From positions 1-21,018 of the forward strand of contig JAJZCJ010000019.1 of assembly GCA_021846145.1 (NCBI GenBank): a stretch of DNA of 21,018 nt, written 5' to 3'. The notes beneath the pieces are model-generated. The model had not been told where the DNA came from. It did not search any database and worked only from the letters and a program-made list of their open reading frames with translations. Below are positions 8,349 through 16,130 of this stretch, piece by piece; positions within the stretch are counted from its first letter, which is position 1, and the number at the start of each line of letters is the position of its first letter. The DNA is from Bacillota bacterium (lineage in GTDB: Bacteria > Bacillota > Bacilli > Alicyclobacillales > SLC66). Position numbers and translations under genes: made by a program.

Positions 8349-8376
8349 TCTGACATTTAAGAGGAGGTATAAATTG

Positions 8377-10134
8377 ATGAAAGAACTGATTTCGCATCAA
8401 TTAGTAAAATATTTAGAAAACCGGGGTATTGAACACATATTTGGTCTTTGTGGGCACACCAACATTGCTGTATTAGCAGCTTTGGAGAATAGTTCAATAA
8501 AATTTATCAGTGTGAAACATGAACAGATTGCCGCGCATGCAGCGGATGGGTACGCCAGAGCAAAAAAACAGACATCTGTCGTATTAAGTCATTTAGGTCC
8601 AGGATTAACCAACGCTGCAACCGGTGTTGCAAACGCTTCCTTAGATTCAACACCGATGGTTGTTATTGCAGGTGATGTACCAAGTTATTATTACGGAAAA
8701 CATCCTCATCAAGAAGTGAATTTACATGCCGATGCATCCCAATTTGAAATCTATCGTCCATTTGTTAAGCGTGCTTGGAGGGTAGATCAGGCTGAATTAT
8801 TCCCAGAGATTATAGAAAAAGCGTTTCAATTAGCTGAAAACGGTAGACCTGGTCCGGTTTTGGTATCTGTGCCGATGGATATATTCTCGACGGAAATAGA
8901 TGTAGATCTCTTCGAAAGGTTAAAACATCATACGAAAACAATTCTTAAACCATCCATTGATGATGAAACGGCTAAAAAAATAATTGGAGAATTGAACAAT
9001 GCAAAAATGCCGCTTATCTATGCGGGTGGAGGAATCATGCTTGCCAATGCAGCGAATGAACTAAGAGAGCTGGTTGACCATTTAAACATTCCAGTTGCCT
9101 ATACTCTCATGGGGAAAGGCTCTGTAGCTGATGATCATCCACTGACTTTAGGTATGACAGGATTTTGGGGAACGAAGTTTATTAATGAAAAATGCAAAGA
9201 GGCGGATTATATTCTAGCATTGGGAACTCGATTTTCTGAAGCAGATAGTAGTTCGTGGGAATCGGAATATACTTTTAACATTCCGACCACTAAATTGATT
9301 CACATAGACATTGATGTGAATGAGATTGGTCGTAATTTTCCGGTTGAAATTGGTGCTGTTGCGGATCTCAAACAGGCTTTGTCAGTGCTAAACCGAATCG
9401 CTAAAGAATTGGTACCGAATGGGCGACAAAATGATCAATTAATACAGGAAATTGCAGCATATAAAGTGGAATTTAAGTTACAAAATAAAGTGCATGCTCA
9501 AAGTAACTCATTTCCGATGAGGCCAGAACGCATTTTAGAGGACGTTCGTGAAGTTTTGCCCAAGGATGCGATTATAACTACTGATGTGGGATGGAATAAG
9601 AATGGAGTAGGTCAGCAGTTTCCTGTTTATGAGGCAGGAACAATCCTGACTCCAGGCGGATACGCCACAATGGGATTTGGTGCACCCGCCGCCTTGGGGG
9701 CCAAAATTGCCAAACCAGACAAAACGGTTATTTCATTAATTGGTGATGGTGGATTTGGTCAAAATCCATCTGTACTGGCCACTGCAGTAGAAGAAAATGT
9801 ATCGGTTGTATGGGTGATAATGAATAATAACGCATTTGGGACGATTGCCGGATTGGAAAAAGCGCATTACGGAACTACCTTTGGTACTGTGTTTGAAAAA
9901 AACGGAGAACCTTATTCACCAGATTTTGCAAGCATCGCGAGAGCATATGGGGTTGATGGCGTAAAAATTCAATCTGCTGATGAGTTTAAGCCTGCGCTAA
10001 AACGAGCGATAGAATCCAATAAACCGTTTGTCATTGATGTGGCGATGTTAAACGTACCTACGCCCACAGCTGGTCATTGGAATATCATGGACATTTATTC
10101 TCCTAATGAAAAAAAGACTCACGTGAATTTATAA
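8377..10134 (+). CDS. ThDP-dependent enzyme, acetolactate-synthase-like (putative 2-oxoacid decarboxylase)
   Basis: This has the full three-domain thiamine-diphosphate enzyme architecture, 585 residues. The N-terminal Pyr domain has activating Glu49 in VKHEQIAAHAADGYAR and GPGLTNAATGVANA. A central domain follows, then the C-terminal PP domain with the cofactor motif GDGGFGQN (about residue 456) through MNNNAFGTI. AGGAGG at 8362-8367 lies 9 nt before the ATG at 8377; an adjacent TTG at 8374 is the alternative. No regulatory (ilvN/ilvH) subunit or ilvC is linked, so branched-chain amino acid synthesis is unlikely. Between an aldehyde dehydrogenase and CoA enzymes, non-oxidative decarboxylation of a 2-oxoacid to an aldehyde is the best guess. 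Acyl-CoA lyase or carboligase activity is also possible. Confidence 0.85.
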   Translation: MKELISHQLVKYLENRGIEHIFGLCGHTNIAVLAALENSSIKFISVKHEQIAAHAADGYARAKKQTSVVLSHLGPGLTNAATGVANASLDSTPMVVIAGDVPSYYYGKHPHQEVNLHADASQFEIYRPFVKRAWRVDQAELFPEIIEKAFQLAENGRPGPVLVSVPMDIFSTEIDVDLFERLKHHTKTILKPSIDDETAKKIIGELNNAKMPLIYAGGGIMLANAANELRELVDHLNIPVAYTLMGKGSVADDHPLTLGMTGFWGTKFINEKCKEADYILALGTRFSEADSSSWESEYTFNIPTTKLIHIDIDVNEIGRNFPVEIGAVADLKQALSVLNRIAKELVPNGRQNDQLIQEIAAYKVEFKLQNKVHAQSNSFPMRPERILEDVREVLPKDAIITTDVGWNKNGVGQQFPVYEAGTILTPGGYATMGFGAPAALGAKIAKPDKTVISLIGDGGFGQNPSVLATAVEENVSVVWVIMNNNAFGTIAGLEKAHYGTTFGTVFEKNGEPYSPDFASIARAYGVDGVKIQSADEFKPALKRAIESNKPFVIDVAMLNVPTPTAGHWNIMDIYSPNEKKTHVNL

Positions 10135-10163
10135 ATTTAAAGATTAGGAGTTGGGGTATAACA

Positions 10164-10604
10164 ATGTGTAAATATTTGATTATTAATGGACCGAACTTAA
10201 ACATGCTGGGAAAAAGAGAACCAGGAATTTATGGAGTGGAAACTCTCAAAGATATAGAGAATAAACTTGAATTGTTAGCACAAGAGCTCGGAGTAACGCT
10301 TGATTTTTTTCAGTCCAATCATGAGGGGGAGATTATTGATCGCATTCATGAGGCGCATGAAAATTATTTAGGAATCATTATCAACCCAGGCGCGTTTACC
10401 CATTATAGTTATGCGATTCGAGATGCTTTTGGTAGCGTTAAAATTCCTTTTGTTGAAATTCACATTTCAAATATTCATACTAGGGAGACTTTTCGACATT
10501 CGTCAGTTTTGGCACCGCTAGCTATCGGTCAAATCGCGGGGTTTGGAAGTTTCGGATATGAGATGGCCTTACATGCAATTGTCAGACATACAACGAAAAA
10601 GTGA
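10164..10604 (+). CDS. aroQ: Type II 3-dehydroquinate dehydratase
   Basis: This 146-residue protein is a complete type II dehydroquinase, which dehydrates 3-dehydroquinate to 3-dehydroshikimate by trans elimination. Active-site residues are visible: GPNLNMLGKREP (Arg18), Tyr23 in IYG, NPGAFTHYSYAIRDA (Asn74, His80), FVEIHISN (His100) and FRHSS (Arg111). Nothing suggests loss of activity. It sits in mid-operon between a ThDP enzyme and a CoA-transferase, not with other aromatic-biosynthesis genes. It may act on quinate-type substrates, or on a different hydroxy acid with the same elimination chemistry. The symbol reflects the fold, not a proven biosynthetic role. Confidence 0.9.
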   Translation: MCKYLIINGPNLNMLGKREPGIYGVETLKDIENKLELLAQELGVTLDFFQSNHEGEIIDRIHEAHENYLGIIINPGAFTHYSYAIRDAFGSVKIPFVEIHISNIHTRETFRHSSVLAPLAIGQIAGFGSFGYEMALHAIVRHTTKK

Positions 10605-10638
10605 TGTTGATTATTCTCTTTTAAAAGGAGTCAGACAA

Positions 10639-10875
10639 ATGACCCAATCATTTGATAAGTTGCTTAGTGGATTTGGATATCTGGCCTTAGATATGATTTT
10701 TGGGATAAATTCAAGTATTTTAACAGAAAATGAATTAAAAAAATTGGTGACTTTAGCTGGTTTAGCTGAAACAGATGATTTATTAAGAACTAAAATAGAT
10801 GAAATTCTAGATGGAATTTCACTAGATGATACGGCTAAAAGAAGTGAACTACTTCTTTCGTTGATTAGCGGTTAA
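10639..10875 (+). CDS. Uncharacterised 78-residue acidic protein
   Basis: A strong AAAGGAG ribosome site precedes the ATG at 10639 with good spacing. The frame stays open further upstream, but that part overlaps aroQ and has no ribosome site. The product is acidic (13 Asp/Glu versus 7 Lys/Arg) and looks helical, with amphipathic stretches such as LTENELKKLVTLAGLAE and LLRTKIDEILDG. It has no Cys, no signal and no membrane segment. I do not recognise a family. Conserved operon spacing (34 nt from aroQ, 32 nt to the CoA-transferase) argues that it is a real gene. A small accessory subunit of a neighbouring enzyme is one possibility. Confidence 0.7.
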   Translation: MTQSFDKLLSGFGYLALDMIFGINSSILTENELKKLVTLAGLAETDDLLRTKIDEILDGISLDDTAKRSELLLSLISG

Positions 10876-10907
10876 ATGCAGCGATTAATAGATAAGGTGG
10901 ATTAAAA

Positions 10908-12107
10908 ATGGGTAATTTAGCTTTAGAAGGTATTAAAATTCTGGATGTATCTACGATGATAGCAGCTCCGTTTGGGGCAGCGTTGTTGGGTGATTTTGGT
11001 GCTGAAATTATTAAAATAGAAATGCCTCACAAGGGAGATACATTGAGGAGCGTAGGTCCTTTCTATAACAATGAGTCTCTACGATGGCCTGCTTTGTCAC
11101 GAAATAAAAAATCCCTAACTTTAGATTTACACAAACCAGCGGGAATCGAACTTTTCAAAAAACTAATCGCGAAAGTTGATATTCTAATCGAAAATTTCCG
11201 ACCAGGTACCTTAGAAAAATGGGGAGTTGGATATGATGAATTGAAATCAATTAACCCAAATTTAGTAATGATTAGAGTATCTGGTTATGGTCAGAGCGGA
11301 CCTTATCGTGAAAAGGCTGGATTTGGCACCCCAGCTACTGCTTTTAGTGGATATACTTATCTTCAAGGTTTTGCGGACAGGCCTCCAGTAAGCCCGCCAT
11401 TTTCTCTGACGGACTATATAACTGGAATATATGTTGCATTTGCCGCAGTAACAGCAATTTACCACCGAGATACACATAGTGATGGATCTGGGCAGATGGT
11501 TGATATTGCTTTGTATGAAAGTATTTTTCGAATGATGGAATTTTTAATAGCTGAATATGATACTTATGGGAAAATACGAGAGAGAACTTCTGGTTTAAGT
11601 GGTCACTCCAGTCCATCAGGAACGTTTTTAACAATGGATGGACATTGGATTGTATTGGTGACCAGTACTGATTCTACGTTTGAACGTTTGGCTAAGGCAA
11701 TGGAGAGGGAAGATTTATTGATAGATAAAAAATTTAACACAAATGCGAAGAGGTTAGAAAATAGTCAAGAAACTAACCAGATTGTATCAAACTGGATCAA
11801 TACCATGAATAGGGATGAGTTATTAAAAACACTAGATATGTTCGGAGTTCCGGCTAGTCCAATATTGAGCATTAAAGACATATTTGAAGATCCTCATTAT
11901 AGAGCACGAGAAAATATAGTGGAAATTATGCATCCAAGAATGGGGAAAATTAAGGTGCCAGGCATTGTCCCGAAATTCGAAAAAACCCCAGGCAGTATTC
12001 GAAGTATAGCGCCTGATTTAGGGGAACATAATTTGGAAATACTGCATGAAATATTAGGCTTGTCATTGAAAGACATAATAGATTTGAAAGAAAATAATAT
12101 TATTTAA
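10908..12107 (+). CDS. CaiB/BaiF (class III) CoA-transferase
   Basis: This 399-residue protein has the family's typical length. The N terminus carries the characteristic LEGIKILDVSTMIAAPFGA and LGDFGAEIIKIE. NFRPGTLEKWGVGYDEL and VSGYGQSGPYREKAGFG follow. The catalytic Asp that forms the acyl anhydride is Asp169 in SLTDYITG, the same position as in formyl-CoA transferase. These enzymes move CoA from a donor such as succinyl-CoA or acetyl-CoA to a carboxylic acid. Here it would activate the imported acid for the citryl-CoA-lyase-like enzyme (inference). AAGGTGG lies upstream of the ATG. Confidence 0.93.
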   Translation: MGNLALEGIKILDVSTMIAAPFGAALLGDFGAEIIKIEMPHKGDTLRSVGPFYNNESLRWPALSRNKKSLTLDLHKPAGIELFKKLIAKVDILIENFRPGTLEKWGVGYDELKSINPNLVMIRVSGYGQSGPYREKAGFGTPATAFSGYTYLQGFADRPPVSPPFSLTDYITGIYVAFAAVTAIYHRDTHSDGSGQMVDIALYESIFRMMEFLIAEYDTYGKIRERTSGLSGHSSPSGTFLTMDGHWIVLVTSTDSTFERLAKAMEREDLLIDKKFNTNAKRLENSQETNQIVSNWINTMNRDELLKTLDMFGVPASPILSIKDIFEDPHYRARENIVEIMHPRMGKIKVPGIVPKFEKTPGSIRSIAPDLGEHNLEILHEILGLSLKDIIDLKENNII

Positions 12108-12143
12108 GCATTTTCTTTGAAGTCTCCAGGAGTGTTACCCGCG

Positions 12144-13082
12144 ATGATGACTAGAATTATTGCAATTTGTTTTTCAGCAATTGCCCCTTTGCTGTGGGGA
12201 GGAATGTATGCTTTCAGTCGCCTACTCATGTATAAGATCAATCCATTTGCTTTGGGTGAATCAAGATTGATTCTTGCCGGACTATTCTATATTCTGATGG
12301 TAATTGTTACAACAAAAAAAACACCAATGCCTTTGAAAATAAAGATTTTGGCTACTGGTATTGGTGCTATGGGCGTAGGTGGCACCTCTGCATTACAGCT
12401 ATATGGAACGTATTTAACCTCAGCCCACTTGGCCGCTTTGGTATTATCGATTACTCCATTGTTGCTATTAATATCCATGCGCATAATTTTAGGAATTAAA
12501 ATCAGACTGCCAGTTATTTTAATGACTTTATCTTCAGTAATTGGGCTCGTAATTGCTAGTGGAGCTTGGTCATCTATTCAAGAAACCAAGCCCATTGGAT
12601 TTGTTGTTTTATTGGTAGCAGCTGTATTGTGGGTTCTTTATTCCACTCTTGTGCAACCGCTTTTTGCAACATATAGTGCGTGGTCGATAATGCTGTATTC
12701 TACACTTGGCGGCCTGGCTGTTCTTACACCACTATCTTGGAGAAGTCTGGGAACCATAGGGTTTGTATTGTATACGCCCACGTCTTTACTGATGGTTCTA
12801 TATGTGGGTATACTTTCTACAGGTGTGGCATATTTGTTTTGGAATACATCCATTTTATATGCGGGACCCAATCTCCCGGCATTAATGTATTTTTTGCAAC
12901 CGTTGATTGCTACTATTCTTGGTGTTATCTTATTACATGAACGACTAACTCTAAATTTTATCGTTGGTGGAATAGAAATGATAGCGAGTGTAATTATTGG
13001 AGTGATCTTTCATTATCGATTTCAGTCTAAATCTGATACTGAATCAATGCCAAAGTATTTTGGCTTAAGCAAAGGTGAATGA
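12144..13082 (+). CDS. EamA/DMT-family membrane transporter
   Basis: About 312 residues, with ten predicted membrane helices in two EamA repeats; the second has PALMYFLQPLIATILGVILLHERLT, typical of the family's ninth and tenth helices. The frame is open from a TTG at 12117. AGGAG at 12128-12132 instead directs starts at the ATG pair 12144/12147, which also gives a short cytoplasmic N terminus. Substrates in this family range from amino acids to sugars and are not predictable. In the operon it may export an intermediate or import a related acid. It overlaps the next gene by 4 bases. Confidence 0.85.
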   Translation: MMTRIIAICFSAIAPLLWGGMYAFSRLLMYKINPFALGESRLILAGLFYILMVIVTTKKTPMPLKIKILATGIGAMGVGGTSALQLYGTYLTSAHLAALVLSITPLLLLISMRIILGIKIRLPVILMTLSSVIGLVIASGAWSSIQETKPIGFVVLLVAAVLWVLYSTLVQPLFATYSAWSIMLYSTLGGLAVLTPLSWRSLGTIGFVLYTPTSLLMVLYVGILSTGVAYLFWNTSILYAGPNLPALMYFLQPLIATILGVILLHERLTLNFIVGGIEMIASVIIGVIFHYRFQSKSDTESMPKYFGLSKGE

Positions 13083-13660
13083 TATTGATTGATTCAGGAA
13101 TACCTTATCGATTAAGAAATATTGTTTTCATTGGTTTTATGGGTGTTGGTAAAACTACTATTGGCGAACTTGTGGCCAAGAAATTGCTTAGAGATTTTAT
13201 TGATGTTGATAAGGAAATTGAACGAGAATTTAATATGCCAATATCAGAAATTTTTAAAACTATAGGTGAAATGAATTTCCGTGAAAAAGAGAAGGAAACT
13301 ATCTCAAATATCTGTACAAAACAATTGCAGGTAATATCTTTAGGTGGGGGTGCTTTTTTACAAAAAGAAATCAGGGAAATTTGTCTGTCAGGAAGCGTCG
13401 TTTTTTTTCTCGATATAACATGGAGTTCATGGAAAGAAAGACTAAATATAATTGTAGATAGTCGTCCAGTATTACATGGCCGATCGCTCGAAGAAATTGA
13501 AGCAATGTTTTACAACAGACAAGAAATTTATGCTATGCACAATTCTAAATTTAATACGGATAACTTCGATGCTGAAGAGATGGCCAATTACATTACAGAA
13601 ACAATCAAATTTTCATGGGATCTTTATGATCCACAACAAGATCAACATAACGGATTTTGA
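13079..13660 (+). CDS. aroK: Shikimate kinase
   Basis: This 193-residue P-loop kinase phosphorylates shikimate O3 in the family's known reaction. P-loop GFMGVGKTT is at 19-27. DVDKEIE supplies Asp42/Asp44, FREKE supplies Arg68, the GGG substrate loop is at 89-91, and RPVL (Arg129) marks the lid. NRQEIY is also present. These distinguish it from gluconate kinases of the same fold. The ATG overlaps the EamA stop (ATGA) but sits very close to AAAGG at 13071-13075. The TTG at 13085 has better spacing and could be the true start. It ends the operon, 14 bases from the convergent lacI-type gene, with no clear terminator. Its presence in a catabolic operon is unusual. Confidence 0.87.
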   Translation: MILIDSGIPYRLRNIVFIGFMGVGKTTIGELVAKKLLRDFIDVDKEIEREFNMPISEIFKTIGEMNFREKEKETISNICTKQLQVISLGGGAFLQKEIREICLSGSVVFFLDITWSSWKERLNIIVDSRPVLHGRSLEEIEAMFYNRQEIYAMHNSKFNTDNFDAEEMANYITETIKFSWDLYDPQQDQHNGF

Positions 13661-13674
13661 TGAAATTAAATGTA

Positions 13675-14694
13675 TTATTTGGTCGAATCTCTAATAATTA
13701 ATTCGGGATTTAATATTATTCTTTGTGTGTCATCCGTACCTAAGTTGAACATTCGCTTATGTAAGAGTTGAGCTGCATATTTTCCAATAAGACGTGGTGA
13801 TGATGAAATTGTTGTTAATCCTGGAGTAAATATGGAAACTTCCGGAATATCATCAAACCCCACAATCGCCATGTCCTTGCCTGGATATAGATCACTGTTC
13901 ATAAGACCTTGCATGACACCGATTGCAACTACATCGTTAAAGCAAAACGCTGCCGTCGGTAATGATGGGAGACTCAGGGCGCGCTTAATCGCATCGATTC
14001 CTCCTTCGCGTGTTGCAGGGCTAGGGAATATTAGCGAATCTATAATTTCTAGTCCGAATTTACGAAGTATATTGTAATAACCCTGCTTCCGTTCTCTCCA
14101 TGGGGACGATTCAGTAGGACCACCTAAAAATGCAATTCTATGATGCCCCAAATTAACTAAATGCTCTACAGCCAATTCGGCACCGTGAACATTATCCACT
14201 CCAACATAGTCACATTTTGCGCCAGGTAGTTCCTTAGCAACAAGTACGACAGGAATATCCCATTGTTGCAAAATATCAACCACCTCGTAGGAACTTTCTG
14301 ATACCGGACATAAAATCACTCCCCCAGCCCTATATTCCAACATGCTAGCTAACAATCGCTCTTGTTTTGACATTAAATCAAATGTAGTTCCAAGAATTAC
14401 TGAGTACCCAAAATCATCGAGTTCTTGGTGAACTCCCACCAATAATTCCGCGAAAAAAGGATTAGCAATTTCTGTGATTATCAATCCGACAGTTGAAGAT
14501 CGATGAGAACGTAAGTTTGCTGCAACACGATCATATACGTATCCTAGTTCGTGCATTGATTTCATGACTTTATCCCGAGTTGAGTCGGAAATTTGGGAAC
14601 TGCCACGCAATATCAAAGAAGCAGTGGCTCGTGATACTCCTGCATGTGCAGCCACTTGCTGCAGAGTAACTCTAGACATCTTTTTTTCTTTCAA
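13675..14694 (-). CDS. LacI-family transcriptional repressor
   Basis: At 339 residues this has the standard length. The N-terminal helix-turn-helix with hinge covers about 8-62 (VTLQQVAAHAGVSRATASLI, then hinge AANLRSHRSS). A periplasmic-binding-protein-like effector domain follows (VGLIITEIANPFFAELLVGV, VGVDNVHGAELAVEHL, AIVGFDDIPEVSIFTPGLTT). The TTG start at 14694 has GAGGG 6 nt upstream; the ATG at 14679 lacks a ribosome site. Family members sense sugars, sugar acids or nucleosides. It diverges from a dehydrogenase and a cupin whose promoter is overlapped by a 46-bp palindrome, a likely operator. Confidence 0.93.
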   Translation of the reverse strand: MKEKKMSRVTLQQVAAHAGVSRATASLILRGSSQISDSTRDKVMKSMHELGYVYDRVAANLRSHRSSTVGLIITEIANPFFAELLVGVHQELDDFGYSVILGTTFDLMSKQERLLASMLEYRAGGVILCPVSESSYEVVDILQQWDIPVVLVAKELPGAKCDYVGVDNVHGAELAVEHLVNLGHHRIAFLGGPTESSPWRERKQGYYNILRKFGLEIIDSLIFPSPATREGGIDAIKRALSLPSLPTAAFCFNDVVAIGVMQGLMNSDLYPGKDMAIVGFDDIPEVSIFTPGLTTISSSPRLIGKYAAQLLHKRMFNLGTDDTQRIILNPELIIRDSTK

Positions 14695-14958
14695 CTGTAT
14701 CCCTCGATTACAAAATATTTTGTTTACATTTTTAACAATGATGTAATTTAATTAAATAACTAGGTAAATACTTATTCCAAGTGATTCCGATAAACAGGCA
14801 ACCTATAACTAAATTGCTTTCAATTCCGAATGCTACATACTTTGTGACAGCTTATTTGTAATTTTACACTACAATAATTGTTAACTCTACTTAAATCGTT
14901 CAAAAACTTAGTTATTACGGATCGAAAATGAAAAGTGCGTGGATCTAGTGTTTGGATA

Positions 14959-14988
14959 TTGACAGCGATTACATTTTTGAAATATAGT
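14959..14988 (+). promoter_or_regulatory. Strong sigma-A promoter for dehydrogenase-cupin unit
   Basis: A perfect -35 box TTGACA at 14959-14964 and TATAGT at 14983-14988 (5/6) are separated by 18 bases. Transcription should begin near 14995. The -10 box lies wholly within the left arm of the 46-bp palindrome, so a protein bound there would block polymerase. Confidence 0.75.
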
Positions 14989-15023
14989 ATTTACTAGATC
15001 GATCTAGTAAATACTATATTTCA
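14978..15023. repeat. Perfect 46-bp palindrome, probable repressor operator
   Basis: The left arm 14978-15000 begins TGAAATATAGTATTTACT and ends AGATC. The right arm 15001-15023 is its exact reverse complement, with no spacer. The centre AGATCGATCT has the even symmetry and central CG typical of LacI-family operators. It covers the -10 box and the predicted start site of the downstream gene. Because transcription would start inside the left arm, action on DNA is more likely than as an RNA hairpin. It is longer than a normal single operator of about 16-20 bp. Confidence 0.85.
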
Positions 15024-15067
15024 TGTTTGTCGTTCTTATAATTTCTCGGTGATTGGAGGTAATGATA

Positions 15068-16069
15068 ATGGTTGAGTTAATTTTGAACAAGCCGCGTAAC
15101 TTAACACTCAGAAGTATGGAAATTCAGCCCCCACTAAATTATGACGATGTTAAGGTGAGGTTAATTTACGGGGGAATTTGTGGTTCGGATTTGGGGGTTT
15201 TTCAAGGAAAAATAAAATATGCCTCATATCCTATCCGACCAGGCCATGAACTATTGGGGACGGTTGTTGATGCTGGAGAAAATGTAAAAAGCATGATCGG
15301 TGTCCGTGTGGTTGTTTTTCCAAATTCATTTTGTGGCGAATGTGAACAATGCAAAAAAGGAAAAACCAATATATGCATTCAAAAAAAATCACTTGGGGTC
15401 AATACAGATGGAGGATTCTCTCAAGAATTCATCATTTCATCAAAATATGTAATTCCAGTACCTGATGGCATGCCAGATCAAAAAGCGGTTTTAGTGGAAC
15501 CATTTTCTGTGATTGTTCACGCTTTTAACAGAGTAGTCATCACGGAAGAAACATCGGTAGCAGTAATAGGTTGTGGAAGTGAAGGTATGTTAGCGGTGGC
15601 CTTTGCAAACTACTTAGGTGCTCAGGTTACGGCCATCGATATCAATTCAGTAAAATTGGATCTTGTAAAGAAGCTTGGTTCAGTTCGAACGATGTTGCCA
15701 CAGGAACTTACGAATGAAGTTTTTGATGTAGTCATCGAGGCTTCCGGTAGCGGTTCAGCTATGGAGCAAGGAATAAAGTTGGTAAAGTCGGGTGGATCAA
15801 TGGTACTTGTAGGGTTGGTTCCTGAGGCCGTTCTTCCGATTGTTTACATTGTAAGGCAGGAGATTTCGTTGCTGGGTTCCATTATTTATGATGTTAACGA
15901 TTTCTTACACGCTATCGAATTTCTAAAAGATGATTTATTTGACGTGCATCCGATTGTATCAAGAATTATGCCTATATCAGCGTACCAGCAGGCATATGAT
16001 CTTGCACTCAGTGGTGATGTAGGGAAAATTCTACTTGATTTCAGGGAGGTGGTTCAAACAATTAATTAA
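15068..16069 (+). CDS. Zn-dependent medium-chain dehydrogenase (polyol/sugar-acid type)
   Basis: This 333-residue protein is a medium-chain dehydrogenase/reductase. Catalytic zinc ligands Cys38 (GGICGSD), His60-Glu61 (RPGHE) and Glu144 (LVEPF) are present. The structural zinc Cys set is 89, 92, 95 and 103. A nucleotide-binding GCGSEG loop is at 168-173. The family includes sorbitol, L-idonate, galactitol-phosphate and threonine dehydrogenases; the exact substrate cannot be read. The ATG at 15068 lies 8 nt after GGAGG at 15055-15059, which rules out the TTG at 15053 and the ATG at 15062. It is probably repressed by the divergent LacI protein. Confidence 0.92.
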   Translation: MVELILNKPRNLTLRSMEIQPPLNYDDVKVRLIYGGICGSDLGVFQGKIKYASYPIRPGHELLGTVVDAGENVKSMIGVRVVVFPNSFCGECEQCKKGKTNICIQKKSLGVNTDGGFSQEFIISSKYVIPVPDGMPDQKAVLVEPFSVIVHAFNRVVITEETSVAVIGCGSEGMLAVAFANYLGAQVTAIDINSVKLDLVKKLGSVRTMLPQELTNEVFDVVIEASGSGSAMEQGIKLVKSGGSMVLVGLVPEAVLPIVYIVRQEISLLGSIIYDVNDFLHAIEFLKDDLFDVHPIVSRIMPISAYQQAYDLALSGDVGKILLDFREVVQTIN

Positions 16070-16094
16070 GTCATTATTTTTGAAATTTATTAAT

Positions 16095-16116
16095 TTTAAT
16101 TTAATATTAAATTAAA
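16095..16116. repeat. AT-only 22-bp palindrome before cupin gene
   Basis: TTTAATTTAAT followed directly by its reverse complement ends one base before the GGGGAG ribosome site of the cupin gene. It may be an operator or an RNA hairpin tuning cupin translation. The low complexity makes chance more likely than for the 46-bp palindrome. Confidence 0.5.
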
Positions 16117-16130
16117 GGGGAGAAATAATC

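Larger units (their letters stand above)
14695..15067. other. Divergent lacI/dehydrogenase intergenic region
   Basis: About 370 AT-rich bases hold no gene. A 12-bp palindrome, CAAAATATTTTG at 14711-14722, lies just upstream of the repressor gene. 14758-14779 (AACTAGGTAAATACTTATTCCA) resembles one arm of the large palindrome with two single-base indels. 14942-14949 (GATCTAGT) repeats its core. These could be extra repressor contacts. The forward promoter and the large palindrome are listed separately. Confidence 0.5.

Noticed and set aside
8332..8376. ATG at 8332 as start of the ThDP enzyme
   Set aside because: It lies inside the aldehyde dehydrogenase gene without a ribosome site; AGGAGG at 8362-8367 points to 8377.
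8377..10134. Biosynthetic acetolactate synthase (ilvB)
   Set aside because: No small subunit, ilvC or other branched-chain gene is linked, and the neighbours are catabolic.
10543..10638. Upstream extension of the 78-aa protein into aroQ
   Set aside because: There is no ribosome site for the earlier start, and the segment is the aroQ coding region in another frame.
13079..13660. Gluconate kinase instead of shikimate kinase
   Set aside because: The DVD, FREKE, GGG and RPVL motifs match shikimate kinase rather than gluconokinase.
14978..15023. 46-bp palindrome as an intrinsic terminator
   Set aside because: It has no T-run, an AT-rich stem, and a position over a promoter just before a gene rather than after one.
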